A stretch of DNA of 64,000 nucleotides from assembly GCA_000761475.1 (NCBI GenBank), contig JQNW01000007.1, forward strand, positions 248,001 to 312,000, written 5' to 3'. The notes under the pieces were generated by a model. That model saw nothing but the letters and a program-made list of their open reading frames with translations. It ran no database searches and was not told where the DNA came from. The stretch comes from Chromohalobacter israelensis (GTDB lineage: Bacteria > Pseudomonadota > Gammaproteobacteria > Pseudomonadales > Halomonadaceae). The position numbers and the translations under genes were made by a program. Shown here one piece after another: positions 26,255 through 34,998 of this stretch (within the stretch, counting starts at the first letter, position 1; each line of letters starts with the position of its first letter).

Positions 26255-27292
26255 ATGACGAGCGCCAGAATTCTGCAGCAAGGTACGATCCACTGCTTCA
26301 CCGCTGGTCTGCGGGATGAGAAAGGTAAGCTGGTCAATGCCGAGGTGTCCGCGGTGCTCTTCGACGGCGAGCGGCTGATACTGGCCAGCGACAAGCCCAT
26401 CCCCGGCGAGGCGCGCTCGGCGGTGTTTGCCGTGCCGATGACGCCCCAGGGGCCCGACGACAGTCGGCTCGAGTACTTCACCACCCCGCTGATCAAGCAG
26501 GCGGTCAAGTACGAGGACCTGGCCCTCACTGCCGATGGCCGCCACGTGCTGGCCACCACGGGGTTCGATCGTATCGACGCGGAGAGCCACGCCCTCAACG
26601 ACTACAACCACCTGCTGATCTGGCCGCTGGGCGAGCCGGAGCGGGTGCAGGTGGTGGACCCGGACCCGCGGGATGGCGTGGAGGGCTCGCTGGAGCTGCG
26701 AAGCAAGCTCGATCATGCCATCGGCTTTCCCTACTACAAGATCGAGGGGCTCGCCGCCATCCCCGGGGAGCGGGGCGACGGCCTGCTGCTGTTCGGGGTG
26801 CGTGAGCAGGGGCGTGCCCACGATGACTTCGCCTATGTGAGCCGGGTCGTGGGGGCCCACTACGAGATCAGCGAGGGCGGCAACCTGGTGTTCATCGACC
26901 AGCTGCGCGAACTCTATGCCTTCGAGCCTGGTGATGACCCCGCGGTTCGCTATGACTGTGGCCTCTCAAGCCTGGAGTACGACCCCTACCACGCACGCCT
27001 CTACCTGCTGAACAGCTACGAGGTCGAGGCGAATGGCGAGGAGCATATTGGTGGCTACCTGTGGGAGGTCGGCCTGGAGGACTTCCGTGCCGGGCGTCGC
27101 CCGACGCTTGTGACCACGCCGGCGGGCCTGCCGCTGGAGTTCGAGCACAAGGCGGAAGGACTGGCGGTGTTGGATCACGACCGACTCTTCGTCGCCTACG
27201 ACAACGACCGCAATTATGCCCTCGGCAGCATCGACGAACGCGACGAGCGGCACGCCTGCGAGGCACCCTATAGCCTGCTTAATGTTTCCTGA
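26255..27292 (+). CDS. Conserved hypothetical protein, probable beta-propeller
   Basis: A 345-residue protein without signal peptide or membrane segments. Repeated strand-rich units with Asp/Gly turns (FDGERLILASDKPIPGEARS, YEDLALTADGRHVLATTGFD, KIEGLAAIPGERGDGLLLFG, LSSLEYDPYHARLYLLNSYE, HKAEGLAVLDHDRLFVAYDN) suggest a five- or six-bladed propeller. The E-G-L/A-x(n)-L pattern recalls DUF3616 and esterase-like phytase groups. GGAGG lies 11 bases before ATG 26255. It stands alone between IS relics. Function unknown. Confidence 0.65.
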   Translation: MTSARILQQGTIHCFTAGLRDEKGKLVNAEVSAVLFDGERLILASDKPIPGEARSAVFAVPMTPQGPDDSRLEYFTTPLIKQAVKYEDLALTADGRHVLATTGFDRIDAESHALNDYNHLLIWPLGEPERVQVVDPDPRDGVEGSLELRSKLDHAIGFPYYKIEGLAAIPGERGDGLLLFGVREQGRAHDDFAYVSRVVGAHYEISEGGNLVFIDQLRELYAFEPGDDPAVRYDCGLSSLEYDPYHARLYLLNSYEVEANGEEHIGGYLWEVGLEDFRAGRRPTLVTTPAGLPLEFEHKAEGLAVLDHDRLFVAYDNDRNYALGSIDERDERHACEAPYSLLNVS

Positions 27293-27373
27293 CTTCGGCG
27301 GTAAGGCGTTTTCTGGAGTTTGATGAAAGGGGATCCTGTTCCACACAATCAGCGACCCGACCCAGTATCGACG

Positions 27374-27946
27374 TCACTGTCGACCGTTCCGATAGGTGTT
27401 GGGGGCACCTTCGCTGTTTTCCGGCAACCAGGCGGGGCCATGCTCACTCAGTTCCGACCGCACGAGGCGTTTGAGCAGACGGCCCCGGTAGCACAGCATG
27501 TGCCACTCGGCGCCCAGTCGGCTGCGTATCCGGTCCCATCCGCCATCGTCGGCGTGGGTTAAGGGGCCACCTTGAGCAATGACCTGCCGATACACGGCAA
27601 GGCATCGCTCGGCACAACGGGCTTCATCATAGGTCGCGGCCGTCACCAGTGCAGACTCGCAAAGAGGAAGACGGCGCTGGGGTTCCTGCAGGCTCACCAG
27701 GGCATCGACCATCTCCTCGACATCGTCACTGCGATGCCTGTCAAGCAGACGACCGTTGTCGCCATCAATCACCACCTCGCGGATGCCGGGGGCCGACACC
27801 GCGACGACCGGCAGGCCGGCGGCCATGGCTTCGGCCACCACCATCCACTGGATCTCGCTGTGGGAAGCAAAGGCAAAGACATCCATGGTGTGGTAGGCGT
27901 CGATCAGTCCCTGGCCCTGCAGTCGACCGGTGAAGTGCAGGCGGTC
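27374..27946 (-). pseudogene. GT4-family glycosyltransferase, C-terminal fragment
   Basis: The frame is open at its 5' side (VSDRLHFTGRLQGQGLIDAY, HTMDVFAFASHSEIQWMVVA) and continues EAMAAGLPVVAVSAPGIREV, the sugar-nucleotide-binding half of GT-B glycosyltransferases with its E-x7-E-like motif (Glu in HSE and EAMA). The acceptor half is absent and no start or RBS exists. At about 27947 the sequence changes abruptly to the promoter region of the next gene on the other strand. A truncated relic. Confidence 0.75.
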
Positions 27947-27982
27947 GGAAACTATCGTTCTATAGCAAGGAGTAGCCTAGAT

Positions 27983-28549
27983 ATGAAATATCTAAAATCA
28001 GCATGTTATGCAACGATCTTGGTTGTCGCCGGAGGGCTGGCCAGCGCCGCCATGGGCGCAGACGCGGCGACCTATGGCTGGGTGGAGACCGCCACCGTCG
28101 AACCCTGGGGGGGCGAGGTCAAGGTAAAACTGGACACCGGTGCGCTCACTTCCTCGATGCAAGCCGAAGAGATCGAGACATTCGAACGTGACGGCGAGGA
28201 GTGGGTGCGCTTCACCGTCGAAGTCGAGGATGAGGACACGGATGAGGTAGTATCACGCACCTTCGAACGTGAAGTATTTCGTAACCTGTTGGTCAGTGGC
28301 GCCGGTGGGGAGGATCGTCGCCCCGTGGTACTGATGACGATCTGCATGGGCCAGACCCTCCATGAGGAGCAGTTCAGCCTGGAGGATCGCGATGACATGA
28401 ACTATCCCGTGCTGCTCGGGCGTCGCACTATCCAGAGCCTGGGGGAGGTCGATGTCACGCGCACCTTCGTGCATGACCCCGACTGCGATGAGGATAGCCA
28501 ACTTATTCGCCACGCCGACCATGATTACGACGAAGACATCGGCATCTGA
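27983..28549 (+). CDS. Retropepsin-like aspartic endopeptidase (putative ATP-dependent zinc protease family)
   Basis: A 188-residue exported protein. Signal peptide MKYLKSACYATILVVAGGLA-SAAMG, then GWVETATVEPWGGEVKVKLD, in which KLDTGALTSSMQAEEIE carries the D-T-G-A catalytic triplet of retropepsin-like folds. Strand blocks VEREV-type and DMNYPVLLGRRTIQSLGEVD follow. The family name zinc protease is historical; the visible motif is aspartic-protease-like. AAGGAG lies 12 bases before ATG 27983. The Ca/Na exchanger follows 41 bases downstream, probably in one operon. Confidence 0.8.
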   Translation: MKYLKSACYATILVVAGGLASAAMGADAATYGWVETATVEPWGGEVKVKLDTGALTSSMQAEEIETFERDGEEWVRFTVEVEDEDTDEVVSRTFEREVFRNLLVSGAGGEDRRPVVLMTICMGQTLHEEQFSLEDRDDMNYPVLLGRRTIQSLGEVDVTRTFVHDPDCDEDSQLIRHADHDYDEDIGI

Positions 28550-28590
28550 CGGGACGCTGTCATGCCACTCGCAACCTTTGAGGAGACGCT

Positions 28591-29565
28591 GTGCTGTTAC
28601 CGATTCTGGCCATCATCCTGGGGATCGTGCTGCTCCTGTGGAGTGCCGACCGCTTCGTCGAGGGTGCCGCGGCCGTGGCGGGGCACCTCGGATTACCCTC
28701 CCTGGTGATCGGCATGGTCATCGTCGGGTTCGGCACTTCGGCACCGGAGATCGTGGTGTCCATCATGGCGGCCCTGGATGGCAACCCCGACCTGGCTCTC
28801 GGCAACGCGCTGGGCTCCAACATCTACAATGTTGGCTTGATCATCGGAGTGACGGCGTTGATCGTGCCGATCGCGGTGCACTCGACGATCATCCGTCGTG
28901 AACTTCCGCTGCTCTTGCTGTTTGGCGCCGTGGCCGGGGTGCTGTTCTGGAACGGCCAGCTCAGCCGACTGGAATCCTTGCTGCTGCTGCTGGGGTTCTT
29001 CGCCCTGATGGGCTGGACGATCTGGACGGCACTGCGTGGCAAGGATGACCCGCTGGTCGCGGAGACCGAACAGGAGCTCTCCTCGCATGCCATGACGCTC
29101 GGCCGGGCCATCGTCTGGCTGGTGGTCGGCCTGACGCTGCTACTGGTGAGCTCGCGGATGCTGGTGTGGGGGGCCGTCTCCGTGGCGAGTGCCTTGGGCG
29201 TGAGCGACTTGATCATCGGCCTGACCATCGTGGCCCTCGGTACCTCCCTGCCCGAGCTGGCGTCTTCGATCGCCGCGGTACGCAAAGGAGAACACGATAT
29301 CGCCATGGGCAATGTCGTCGGCTCTTGCATGTTCAACCTGCTGGCGGTGGTGGGCATTGCCGGCGTCATCGCGCCGATGGAAGCCCTTTCAGCGGATATC
29401 ATGCTGCGTGACTGGCCGGTAATGATGGCCATGGTCGTGAGCCTGTTCGTCATGGGCTATGGGTTCCGCGGTGAGGGGCGTATCAACCGCATCGAGGCAA
29501 GCGCCCTGCTGCTGGGTCTGGTGGCCTACAACGGTTGGTTGGTCAACGCCGTGCTGATGGCCTGA
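28591..29565 (+). CDS. Calcium/sodium antiporter (YrbG-like, CaCA family)
   Basis: A 324-residue inner-membrane exchanger with about ten segments and two inverted alpha-repeats: GFGTSAPEIVVSIMAALDGN with ALGNALGSNIYNVGLIIGVT, and ALGTSLPELASSIAAVRKGE with AMGNVVGSCMFNLLAVVGIA. The Ser/Pro-Glu and GN-x3-S-N motifs bind Ca2+ and Na+. The start is GTG 28591 with AGGAG six bases upstream. It lies in line with the retropepsin-like gene and mucD. Confidence 0.92.
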   Translation: MLLPILAIILGIVLLLWSADRFVEGAAAVAGHLGLPSLVIGMVIVGFGTSAPEIVVSIMAALDGNPDLALGNALGSNIYNVGLIIGVTALIVPIAVHSTIIRRELPLLLLFGAVAGVLFWNGQLSRLESLLLLLGFFALMGWTIWTALRGKDDPLVAETEQELSSHAMTLGRAIVWLVVGLTLLLVSSRMLVWGAVSVASALGVSDLIIGLTIVALGTSLPELASSIAAVRKGEHDIAMGNVVGSCMFNLLAVVGIAGVIAPMEALSADIMLRDWPVMMAMVVSLFVMGYGFRGEGRINRIEASALLLGLVAYNGWLVNAVLMA

Positions 29566-29672
29566 TTGAACCAATCGCAGGCCAGGGGTGGATGGGGTAA
29601 GGAACTTTGCCACGTGGTCGCTGTATCAAGGGCGCTGTCATGTTTCATGCACCCGAAAGACAGGAGCCCATC

Positions 29673-31088
29673 GTGATATCCAAGCGCCATTCGCTCTCCT
29701 GGCTGATGAGCCTGGCCCTGCTGTTGCTGGTGGCAACGCCAGCCCTTGCCGAGTCACGACTGCCGGATTTCACGGAGTTGGTCGACAAGGCCGCGCCGGC
29801 CGTGGTCAACATCTCCACCTCCCGCGATGTCGAAAGGTCCATGACGTCCTCTCGGCAATTTGGTGGGCAGGAGGTGCCGGAGATCTTCCGCCACTTCTTC
29901 GGCGACCGCATCCCGATGCCGCCTGATGGCGGACCTAACCGAGGTGATACGCCACGCCGGTCATTGGGGTCCGGCTTCATCTTCGATGAAGACGGCTACA
30001 TCATGACCAACGCCCACGTGGTCAAGGAGGCCGACGAGATCCTGGTCCGCCTCAACGACCGCCGTGAGCTCAAGGCGGAGCTGGTCGGTGCCGACGAAAA
30101 GACCGACGTGGCGGTCCTCAAGGTCGAGGCGGACAACCTGCCGACCCTGGAGCTGGGTGAGTCCACCGATCTCAAGGTCGGCCAGTGGGTCGCCGCCATC
30201 GGCTCCCCCTTCGGCTTCGATCACTCTGTGACGTCCGGGATCATCAGCGCCATCAACCGCACGCTGCCCCAGGACGTCTACGTCCCCTTCATCCAGACCG
30301 ACGTGGCGATCAACCCGGGCAACTCGGGCGGGCCGCTCTTCAACCTGGATGGCGAGGTCGTGGGCATCAACTCCCAGATCCTGACTCGTAGCGGCGGCTA
30401 CATGGGCCTTTCCTTCGCCATCCCCATCGACGTGGCACTGGATGTCGCCAACCAGCTTCGCGAAGAGGGTTACGTGAGCCGCGGCTGGCTCGGCGTCAGC
30501 ATCCAGCCGGTGTCCAAGGACCTCGCGGAATCCTTTGGCATGGAGCAAGCCGAGGGCGCCTTGGTCGCCGAACTCGACCCCAGCGGCCCCGCGGCGGACA
30601 GTGGCCTTCAGGCAGGAGACGTCATCCTCGAAGTGAACGGCCAGGAAGTGGACCGCTCCACGACCCTGCCGCGCCTGATCGGTGAGACTGCGCCTGGCGA
30701 AGACGTTGAGCTCTCTGTGTTGCGCGATGGCCAGCGCGAGACCATTACGGTGGAAGTCGGCGAGTGGCCGAATGCCGGCCCCGAGCAATCCGATGGCGAC
30801 TCGGTTCGACTCGGCATCGTGGTCCAGCCATTAACCGAGATGGAGAAGCGCCGGCTCGGTCTCGAGCACGGGGTGCGCATCGCCAAGGTCGACCCGACCG
30901 GCCACGCCGCTGCCGCCGGTATCCGCCCCGGCGATGTGCTGGTCAGATTGGGCCAGCAGCCGGTAGAGGGTCCACAACAGCTGAAGGAGATGCTGACCAG
31001 CCTGCCGGATGACCGAGCAGTGCCTGTGCTGCTCAACCGAGAGGGCCGTGCTTACTTTGTGGCCCTGCAACTGGGCCATGATGACTGA
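29673..31088 (+). CDS. Periplasmic serine endopeptidase DegP/MucD-like
   Basis: A 471-residue HtrA-family protease/chaperone. Signal peptide region LMSLALLLLVATPALAESRL. The catalytic triad is His in YIMTNAHVVKEADEILVRLN, Asp in VGADEKTDVAVLKVEADNLP and Ser in VAINPGNSGGPLFNLDGEVV. Two PDZ domains follow (SRGWLGVSIQPVSKDLAESF; VRLGIVVQPLTEMEKRRLGL). I chose GTG 29673, which has CAGGAG seven bases upstream; ATG 29640 or ATG 29607 would add residues before the signal peptide. A strong hairpin follows. Confidence 0.93.
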   Translation: MISKRHSLSWLMSLALLLLVATPALAESRLPDFTELVDKAAPAVVNISTSRDVERSMTSSRQFGGQEVPEIFRHFFGDRIPMPPDGGPNRGDTPRRSLGSGFIFDEDGYIMTNAHVVKEADEILVRLNDRRELKAELVGADEKTDVAVLKVEADNLPTLELGESTDLKVGQWVAAIGSPFGFDHSVTSGIISAINRTLPQDVYVPFIQTDVAINPGNSGGPLFNLDGEVVGINSQILTRSGGYMGLSFAIPIDVALDVANQLREEGYVSRGWLGVSIQPVSKDLAESFGMEQAEGALVAELDPSGPAADSGLQAGDVILEVNGQEVDRSTTLPRLIGETAPGEDVELSVLRDGQRETITVEVGEWPNAGPEQSDGDSVRLGIVVQPLTEMEKRRLGLEHGVRIAKVDPTGHAAAAGIRPGDVLVRLGQQPVEGPQQLKEMLTSLPDDRAVPVLLNREGRAYFVALQLGHDD

Positions 31089-31116
31089 TCACAGCTGAAG
31101 TGCATCTCTGCCAGTA

Positions 31117-31146
31117 GCGCCTCGGCGACGCGTTTCGCCGAGGCGC
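31117..31146 (+). terminator. Terminator hairpin after the mucD-like gene
   Basis: GCGCCTCGGCGA and TCGCCGAGGCGC form a perfect 12-bp stem with a six-base loop (CGCGTT), followed by ATTGTC. It lies 28 bases beyond the stop codon at 31088. Confidence 0.6.
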
Positions 31147-31192
31147 ATTGTCATACCTTCTTGGTGTCGAATACTCTCCCGGCACCTTGCAG

Positions 31193-31278
31193 CTAGACAT
31201 CAGTTTGTTCGGCCATGATCAACGCATCGTCGACTTCTATTCCAAGATATCTGACAGTGCTCTCCAGTTTCGTATGGC
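31193..31278 (-). pseudogene. Tyrosine recombinase (integrase) C-terminal tail
   Basis: 28 codons read on the minus strand as SHTKLESTVRYLGIEVDDAL, then IMAEQTDV and stop. This is the end of phage-type integrases, including the catalytic Tyr (TVRYLGIE) and the preceding His-x-K context (GHTKLES). The rest of the gene, which should lie to the right, is replaced by an IS481 element whose transposase frame happens to run into it. It is the only trace of an integrase in the window. Confidence 0.75.
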
Positions 31279-32263
31279 TGTCGGGTCCCGTGTGATTAAC
31301 CACCCGCCTGGTAAATAAGTCAGGCCGTTTAGTCTGCCATTCTTTCATCATCGCAATAGGTGATTGATGGTGCAGTGCCTTCTGCGGGATGTGGTGATTG
31401 TACAGCCAGGTATAGCGTTTCAGCGTCTGTTCCAGGTCCTCGCCTGAGGCATAGCGCCGAGTCGCCAGCACGTCGCTGATGCGGCCGTTGAAGCGCTCCA
31501 CCATGCCGTTCGTTTGCGGCTTTCCCGGCTTGATCAGGCGGTGTTCGATGTCATGTGCCTGGCACTCCTGGTCAAACGGATGCCGGCCGCTGGGCTTGCG
31601 CTCACCTGCACGTGTGAAGCGATCGGTAAAAGATTTGCCGTTGTCAGTCAGCACCGTCTGGATCTTGAAGGGCGCCTTCTCTTCCACCTGCTTCATGAAC
31701 GCGCGAGCATCCTTCGCGGACTGACTGCTTCGGATCTCCAGATACACCCAACGCGTGGCGCGATCGATGGCGACGTACAGGTAGCGTTTCTGCTGCTCGT
31801 CGGGCATCCGAGGCAGGTGCTTGATGTCGATGTGCACATACCCCGGTTCGTAGTCCTTGAAGGGCTTGTGCCTCGGTTTCTCGTCATCTCCGATGTCCTG
31901 CCGAGCCAGTTCCGCCAGTGTCGGCACGCCGCGCCGCTGGAGCATGCGATGCAGGCCGGAGCGAGACAACCGGGAGTTCAGGAACTCACGCGCCACGACG
32001 AGGAGATCATCCAGGCCGAGGCGAAGGAATTCGCGTGCTGCGATCAGCACCTCCTCCTGCTCGGGCGTGAGCGTGGCCAGCAGGTTGTGACGCGTGTGCG
32101 ATCGATCATGGACATCGTCACGGTAGCGCCAGCGCCGTATGGTCGCGGTGGCGACACCATACTGGCGAGCCAGCTCGCTATCCGTGATGCTGGAGGGCGC
32201 TGCCTGGATCTCGGCCCGGATCTTCGGTGTCGTGGTCGCTTGTTTATGCAGCTTGATGTCCAT
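31193..32263 (-). CDS. IS481-family transposase, fused to integrase tail by read-through
   Basis: Residues 1-328 are identical to copies 1 and 3 (HTH plus DDE core). Since the IS has no stop codon, the frame continues through the terminus into the integrase remnant and ends there after 28 more residues. The fusion is in the integrase's own reading frame by chance. ATG 32263 follows the GGGAGCAA ribosome-binding site inside the IS. Confidence 0.88.
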   Translation of the reverse strand: MDIKLHKQATTTPKIRAEIQAAPSSITDSELARQYGVATATIRRWRYRDDVHDRSHTRHNLLATLTPEQEEVLIAAREFLRLGLDDLLVVAREFLNSRLSRSGLHRMLQRRGVPTLAELARQDIGDDEKPRHKPFKDYEPGYVHIDIKHLPRMPDEQQKRYLYVAIDRATRWVYLEIRSSQSAKDARAFMKQVEEKAPFKIQTVLTDNGKSFTDRFTRAGERKPSGRHPFDQECQAHDIEHRLIKPGKPQTNGMVERFNGRISDVLATRRYASGEDLEQTLKRYTWLYNHHIPQKALHHQSPIAMMKEWQTKRPDLFTRRVVNHTGPDSHTKLESTVRYLGIEVDDALIMAEQTDV

Positions 32264-32354
32264 GAACTTGCTCCCGGATGAATTGCTGAAGAAGCTCTCT
32301 CGCTGCTAGCAGAGGATAACTTCTATAGGCGATCCGATCATCCGGGACCCTACA
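31279..32354 (-). mobile_element. IS481-family element, copy 2 (no target duplication)
   Basis: The same 1076-bp element as copies 1 and 3, from TGTCGGGTCCCG to CGGGACCCTACA. The flanks are TATGGC on the left and GTAGAG on the right, which do not match, unlike the 6-bp duplications at the other two copies. That implies a deletion or inter-copy recombination at this site, consistent with the sheared integrase tail on the left. Confidence 0.9.
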
Positions 32355-32646
32355 GTAGAGCCTCCGCCGTTCGCGCGGTCGAGGAGCCTCCACATGGCGG
32401 GCCCTGTCGGGGCGACAGTGAGCATGGCAGGGCGTCCCTAGGCTGCCCCAGCGGAGCTCACCAAGGTGAACGGCATCAGTGATGGCCGGAGGAGGCGCGT
32501 GCGAGCGGACTGTTGTGTGGGCTTGAGCCCTCTATTTAGCGCCATAAACCACATAGATCAATACTCGCGGTGTATTGACAGTCGTGGAACGACGCGCTCA
32601 TATTGATTTGACGATATAACAATACCCATCAACACGCGAGACGATC
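32355..32646. other. Intergenic region upstream of the amino-acid ABC operon
   Basis: About 290 bases. The left 150 bases are GC-rich with no recognisable gene and may be flank left by the IS481 rearrangement. The right part is AT-rich (TTGATTTGACGATATAACAA near 32605) and probably contains the operon promoter. I assign no specific site. Confidence 0.3.
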
Positions 32647-33504
32647 ATGAATAGAATAAAAGCATCGCTCCTGCCTGCCGCCCTTATGGGAACAATAGCC
32701 ATCGGCAGCGGATTGGCCACGACCGCTTTCGCACAAGATCCTTATACGGTCGGTGTAGAGGCGTCTTTCCCCCCTTGGGCTTATGTGGAAGCGGGGGAAT
32801 TCAAGGGGATCGCTATCGATGCTATGGAGGCGATCGCCGAGGAGGCCGGTATCGAGATCGAGTTCCAGGATATGCCATTCCCGTCGCTGATCCCGGCACT
32901 CGCGGCGGAAAAGATCGATGTTCTCGCCACCGGTCTTACAGTTACTGAAGAGCGTAGTGAGAATATCGATTTCACCATTCCTTGGTGGGAAACCAACGAT
33001 GTGGTGCTGGTACCCGAGGATTCCGACCTGAATGTCTTCACCGCCGTGTGCTGCGGAGCCCGCGTAGGCGTGCAGGGCGGCTCTTCCCAGCAAGCCTGGA
33101 TGGAAGAAAACGTTGTGAATTCCGGCGATATCGATGTCGAGCTGGCTAAGTACGATAATTACGTTACCGCAGTTGATGACATGGCAATCGGGCGCATCTC
33201 CTCAGTCATTGTCGACGACACCTCCGCTCAAGAATACATCAATGCCGGCAAGCCAGTGAAAATGGCGGGCAAGATCTTTATTCGTGCTCCCTTGGCACTC
33301 GCGGTGTCCAAGGGCGACCCTCAAGAGATCCTGGGCGACCTGAACCAGGGCATCCTCGCCATTTACGAATCCGGTGAGTGGGGCAAGATCGTTGAAAAGT
33401 ACATACCCGGCGTCACCGTACCCGCGATTCCGGGCCATATGCCCGATTTCGTCGATACTTACCAGAAACCAGTGGCCGGTCTTCCCGAGCTCGGTAACGA
33501 ATAA
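32647..33504 (+). CDS. Polar amino-acid ABC transporter, substrate-binding protein
   Basis: A 285-residue periplasmic binding protein. Signal peptide RIKASLLPAALMGTIAIGSG-LATTAFAQ, then the family-3 solute-binding fold: YTVGVEASFPPWAYVEAGEF, KGIAIDAMEAIAEEAGIEIE, ALAAEKIDVLATGLTVTEER and NIDFTIPWWETNDVVLVPED. It also has VCCGARVGVQGGSSQQ with a Cys pair. It is the first gene of a four-gene importer; the ligand is probably a polar or basic amino acid, not resolvable by eye. Confidence 0.9.
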   Translation: MNRIKASLLPAALMGTIAIGSGLATTAFAQDPYTVGVEASFPPWAYVEAGEFKGIAIDAMEAIAEEAGIEIEFQDMPFPSLIPALAAEKIDVLATGLTVTEERSENIDFTIPWWETNDVVLVPEDSDLNVFTAVCCGARVGVQGGSSQQAWMEENVVNSGDIDVELAKYDNYVTAVDDMAIGRISSVIVDDTSAQEYINAGKPVKMAGKIFIRAPLALAVSKGDPQEILGDLNQGILAIYESGEWGKIVEKYIPGVTVPAIPGHMPDFVDTYQKPVAGLPELGNE

Positions 33505-33518
33505 GTCGCTGTGACGGC

Positions 33519-33546
33519 GGGCGCTTTCCCGGTAGGGAAAGCGCCC
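33519..33546 (+). promoter_or_regulatory. Intra-operon hairpin after the binding-protein gene
   Basis: GGGCGCTTTCCC and GGGAAAGCGCCC form a perfect 12-bp stem with loop GGTA, between the binding-protein stop (33504) and the permease start (33567). Such hairpins commonly stabilise the upstream mRNA or reduce read-through, so that more binding protein than permease is made. It is followed by GTTACGTT, not a strong T run. Confidence 0.6.
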
Positions 33547-33566
33547 GTTACGTTAGGGAAGTCGGT

Positions 33567-34235
33567 ATGGATATCTACGATGTATTACTGCGCGATTTTC
33601 CCTTCCTGCTGAAGGGGCTTGGGGTGGCCATTGTGCTGTTGGTCGCTCTGTTGATGATCGGTTTCGTGCTGGGCCTGGGCATCTGCCTGGTCCAGCTCTA
33701 TGGCCCCAGGTCTCGGCTGGTGCAGTGGCCGCTGATGCTCTACGAGCGCATCTTCCGGGGCGTGCCGATTATCATCATGCTGTTTATCTTCTTTTATGGC
33801 ATCTCTGGTGTTTGGGACATCTCGGCCTTCGGTGCCGCGGTTTTGGCCATGGGATTGCGCTCGGCGGCCTACCAGTCGCAGATTTTCCGCAGCGCCTTCC
33901 AGTCGGTGCCTACCGGGCAAATGATGGCTGCCCGGGCCATGGGGATGTCCAAGATCAAGGCGATTCGCCACATCGTTTTTCCTCAGGCGGGGCGGCATGC
34001 CATCGGCCCATGGACCAACGAATTCTCCTCGCAGATCAAGGAGACCTCCCTAGCCTACGTCATCGGTGTGGTCGAGCTGACCCGTCAAGCGCATTACATC
34101 ATCACCAGCACCCAGGGCAACGTGCTGACTGTGTTTGCCGTGGTGGCTCTTCTGTATTTCATCCTCAATCGGGCGGGCAACAGCCTGCTGTATGCCTTCG
34201 AACGCAAGCTGGCCGTGCCCGGTTTCGAAAAATAA
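33567..34235 (+). CDS. Polar amino-acid ABC transporter permease
   Basis: A 222-residue HisM/GlnP-type permease with five hydrophobic segments. It carries IFRGVPIIIMLFIFFYGISG, the acidic-helix MGLRSAAYQSQIFRSAFQSV, then the EAA loop ARAMGMSKIKAIRHIVFPQA contacting the ATPase, and QIKETSLAYVIGVVELTRQA. It pairs with the second permease at 34999, giving a heterodimer. Confidence 0.92.
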   Translation: MDIYDVLLRDFPFLLKGLGVAIVLLVALLMIGFVLGLGICLVQLYGPRSRLVQWPLMLYERIFRGVPIIIMLFIFFYGISGVWDISAFGAAVLAMGLRSAAYQSQIFRSAFQSVPTGQMMAARAMGMSKIKAIRHIVFPQAGRHAIGPWTNEFSSQIKETSLAYVIGVVELTRQAHYIITSTQGNVLTVFAVVALLYFILNRAGNSLLYAFERKLAVPGFEK

Positions 34236-34254
34236 CGCGAGAGGAACGCCAAGA

Positions 34255-34995
34255 ATGGCCGACGATCTGATTCTGGACGTGCAGGATATCAAGAAGGCCT
34301 ACGACGGCTTGGAGGTACTCAAAGGTATTGGCTTTGGTCTGCGCAAGGGGGAAACCAAGGTGCTGATCGGGCCCTCTGGCTCGGGCAAGAGTACTCTGTT
34401 GCGCTGTATCAATTACCTCACCGTGCCGGATGCCGGGCGCATTTATCTCAATGGTGATGAGGTATTGGACACCAATATCGATGCCATGCGCGCACGCATG
34501 GGCTTCGTCTTTCAGGACTTCAACCTCTTTTCGCACCTGACGGTGCTCGACAACGTGCGTATTTGCCAGGTCAAGGTCAAAGGCACGGACAAGGCGGTGG
34601 CTACTCAGCGTGCACATCGCGAGTTGGAACGGGTCGGCCTGAGCGACAAGGCCGATGCCTACCCGGCCGAGCTATCCGGCGGCCAGCAGCAGCGTGTTTC
34701 CATCGCGCGGGCACTTGCCATGGACCCTGACGTGCTGTTGTTCGACGAACCCACCTCGGCGCTGGATCCGGAATTGACCGGCGAGGTGGTAAGGGTGATG
34801 CAGCAGTTGGCGGCCGAGGGTATGACCATGGTGGTGGTGACCCACGAAATGAGCTTCGCTCGCCAGGCTGCTGACGAGATCATTTTTATGGAGAATGGGC
34901 ACATCATTGAGCAGGGCCCGCCGGAGGCCATGTTCACCGAGTCCACGCACGAGCGGACCCGGGCCTTCCTCAACGTCATAGCGGAGCACGGGTGA
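34255..34995 (+). CDS. Polar amino-acid ABC transporter ATP-binding protein
   Basis: A 246-residue ATPase of the GlnQ/HisP type. Walker A is LIGPSGSGKSTLLRC, the Q-loop VFQDFNLFSHLTVLDNV, the signature ELSGGQQQRVSIARALAMDP, Walker B VLLFDEPTSALDPE, and the switch His lies in VVVTHEMSFARQAADEIIFM. I placed the start at ATG 34255 (MADDLILDVQDIKKAYDGLE), 19 bases after the permease stop, with GAGAGGAAC upstream. It ends three bases before the next permease start. Confidence 0.94.
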   Translation: MADDLILDVQDIKKAYDGLEVLKGIGFGLRKGETKVLIGPSGSGKSTLLRCINYLTVPDAGRIYLNGDEVLDTNIDAMRARMGFVFQDFNLFSHLTVLDNVRICQVKVKGTDKAVATQRAHRELERVGLSDKADAYPAELSGGQQQRVSIARALAMDPDVLLFDEPTSALDPELTGEVVRVMQQLAAEGMTMVVVTHEMSFARQAADEIIFMENGHIIEQGPPEAMFTESTHERTRAFLNVIAEHG

Positions 34996-34998
34996 GCC

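Noticed and set aside
27572..27982. Upstream in-frame extension of the retropepsin-like protein (137 codons)
   Set aside because: It is antisense to the glycosyltransferase relic, and the signal peptide and AAGGAG site at 27983 mark the real start.
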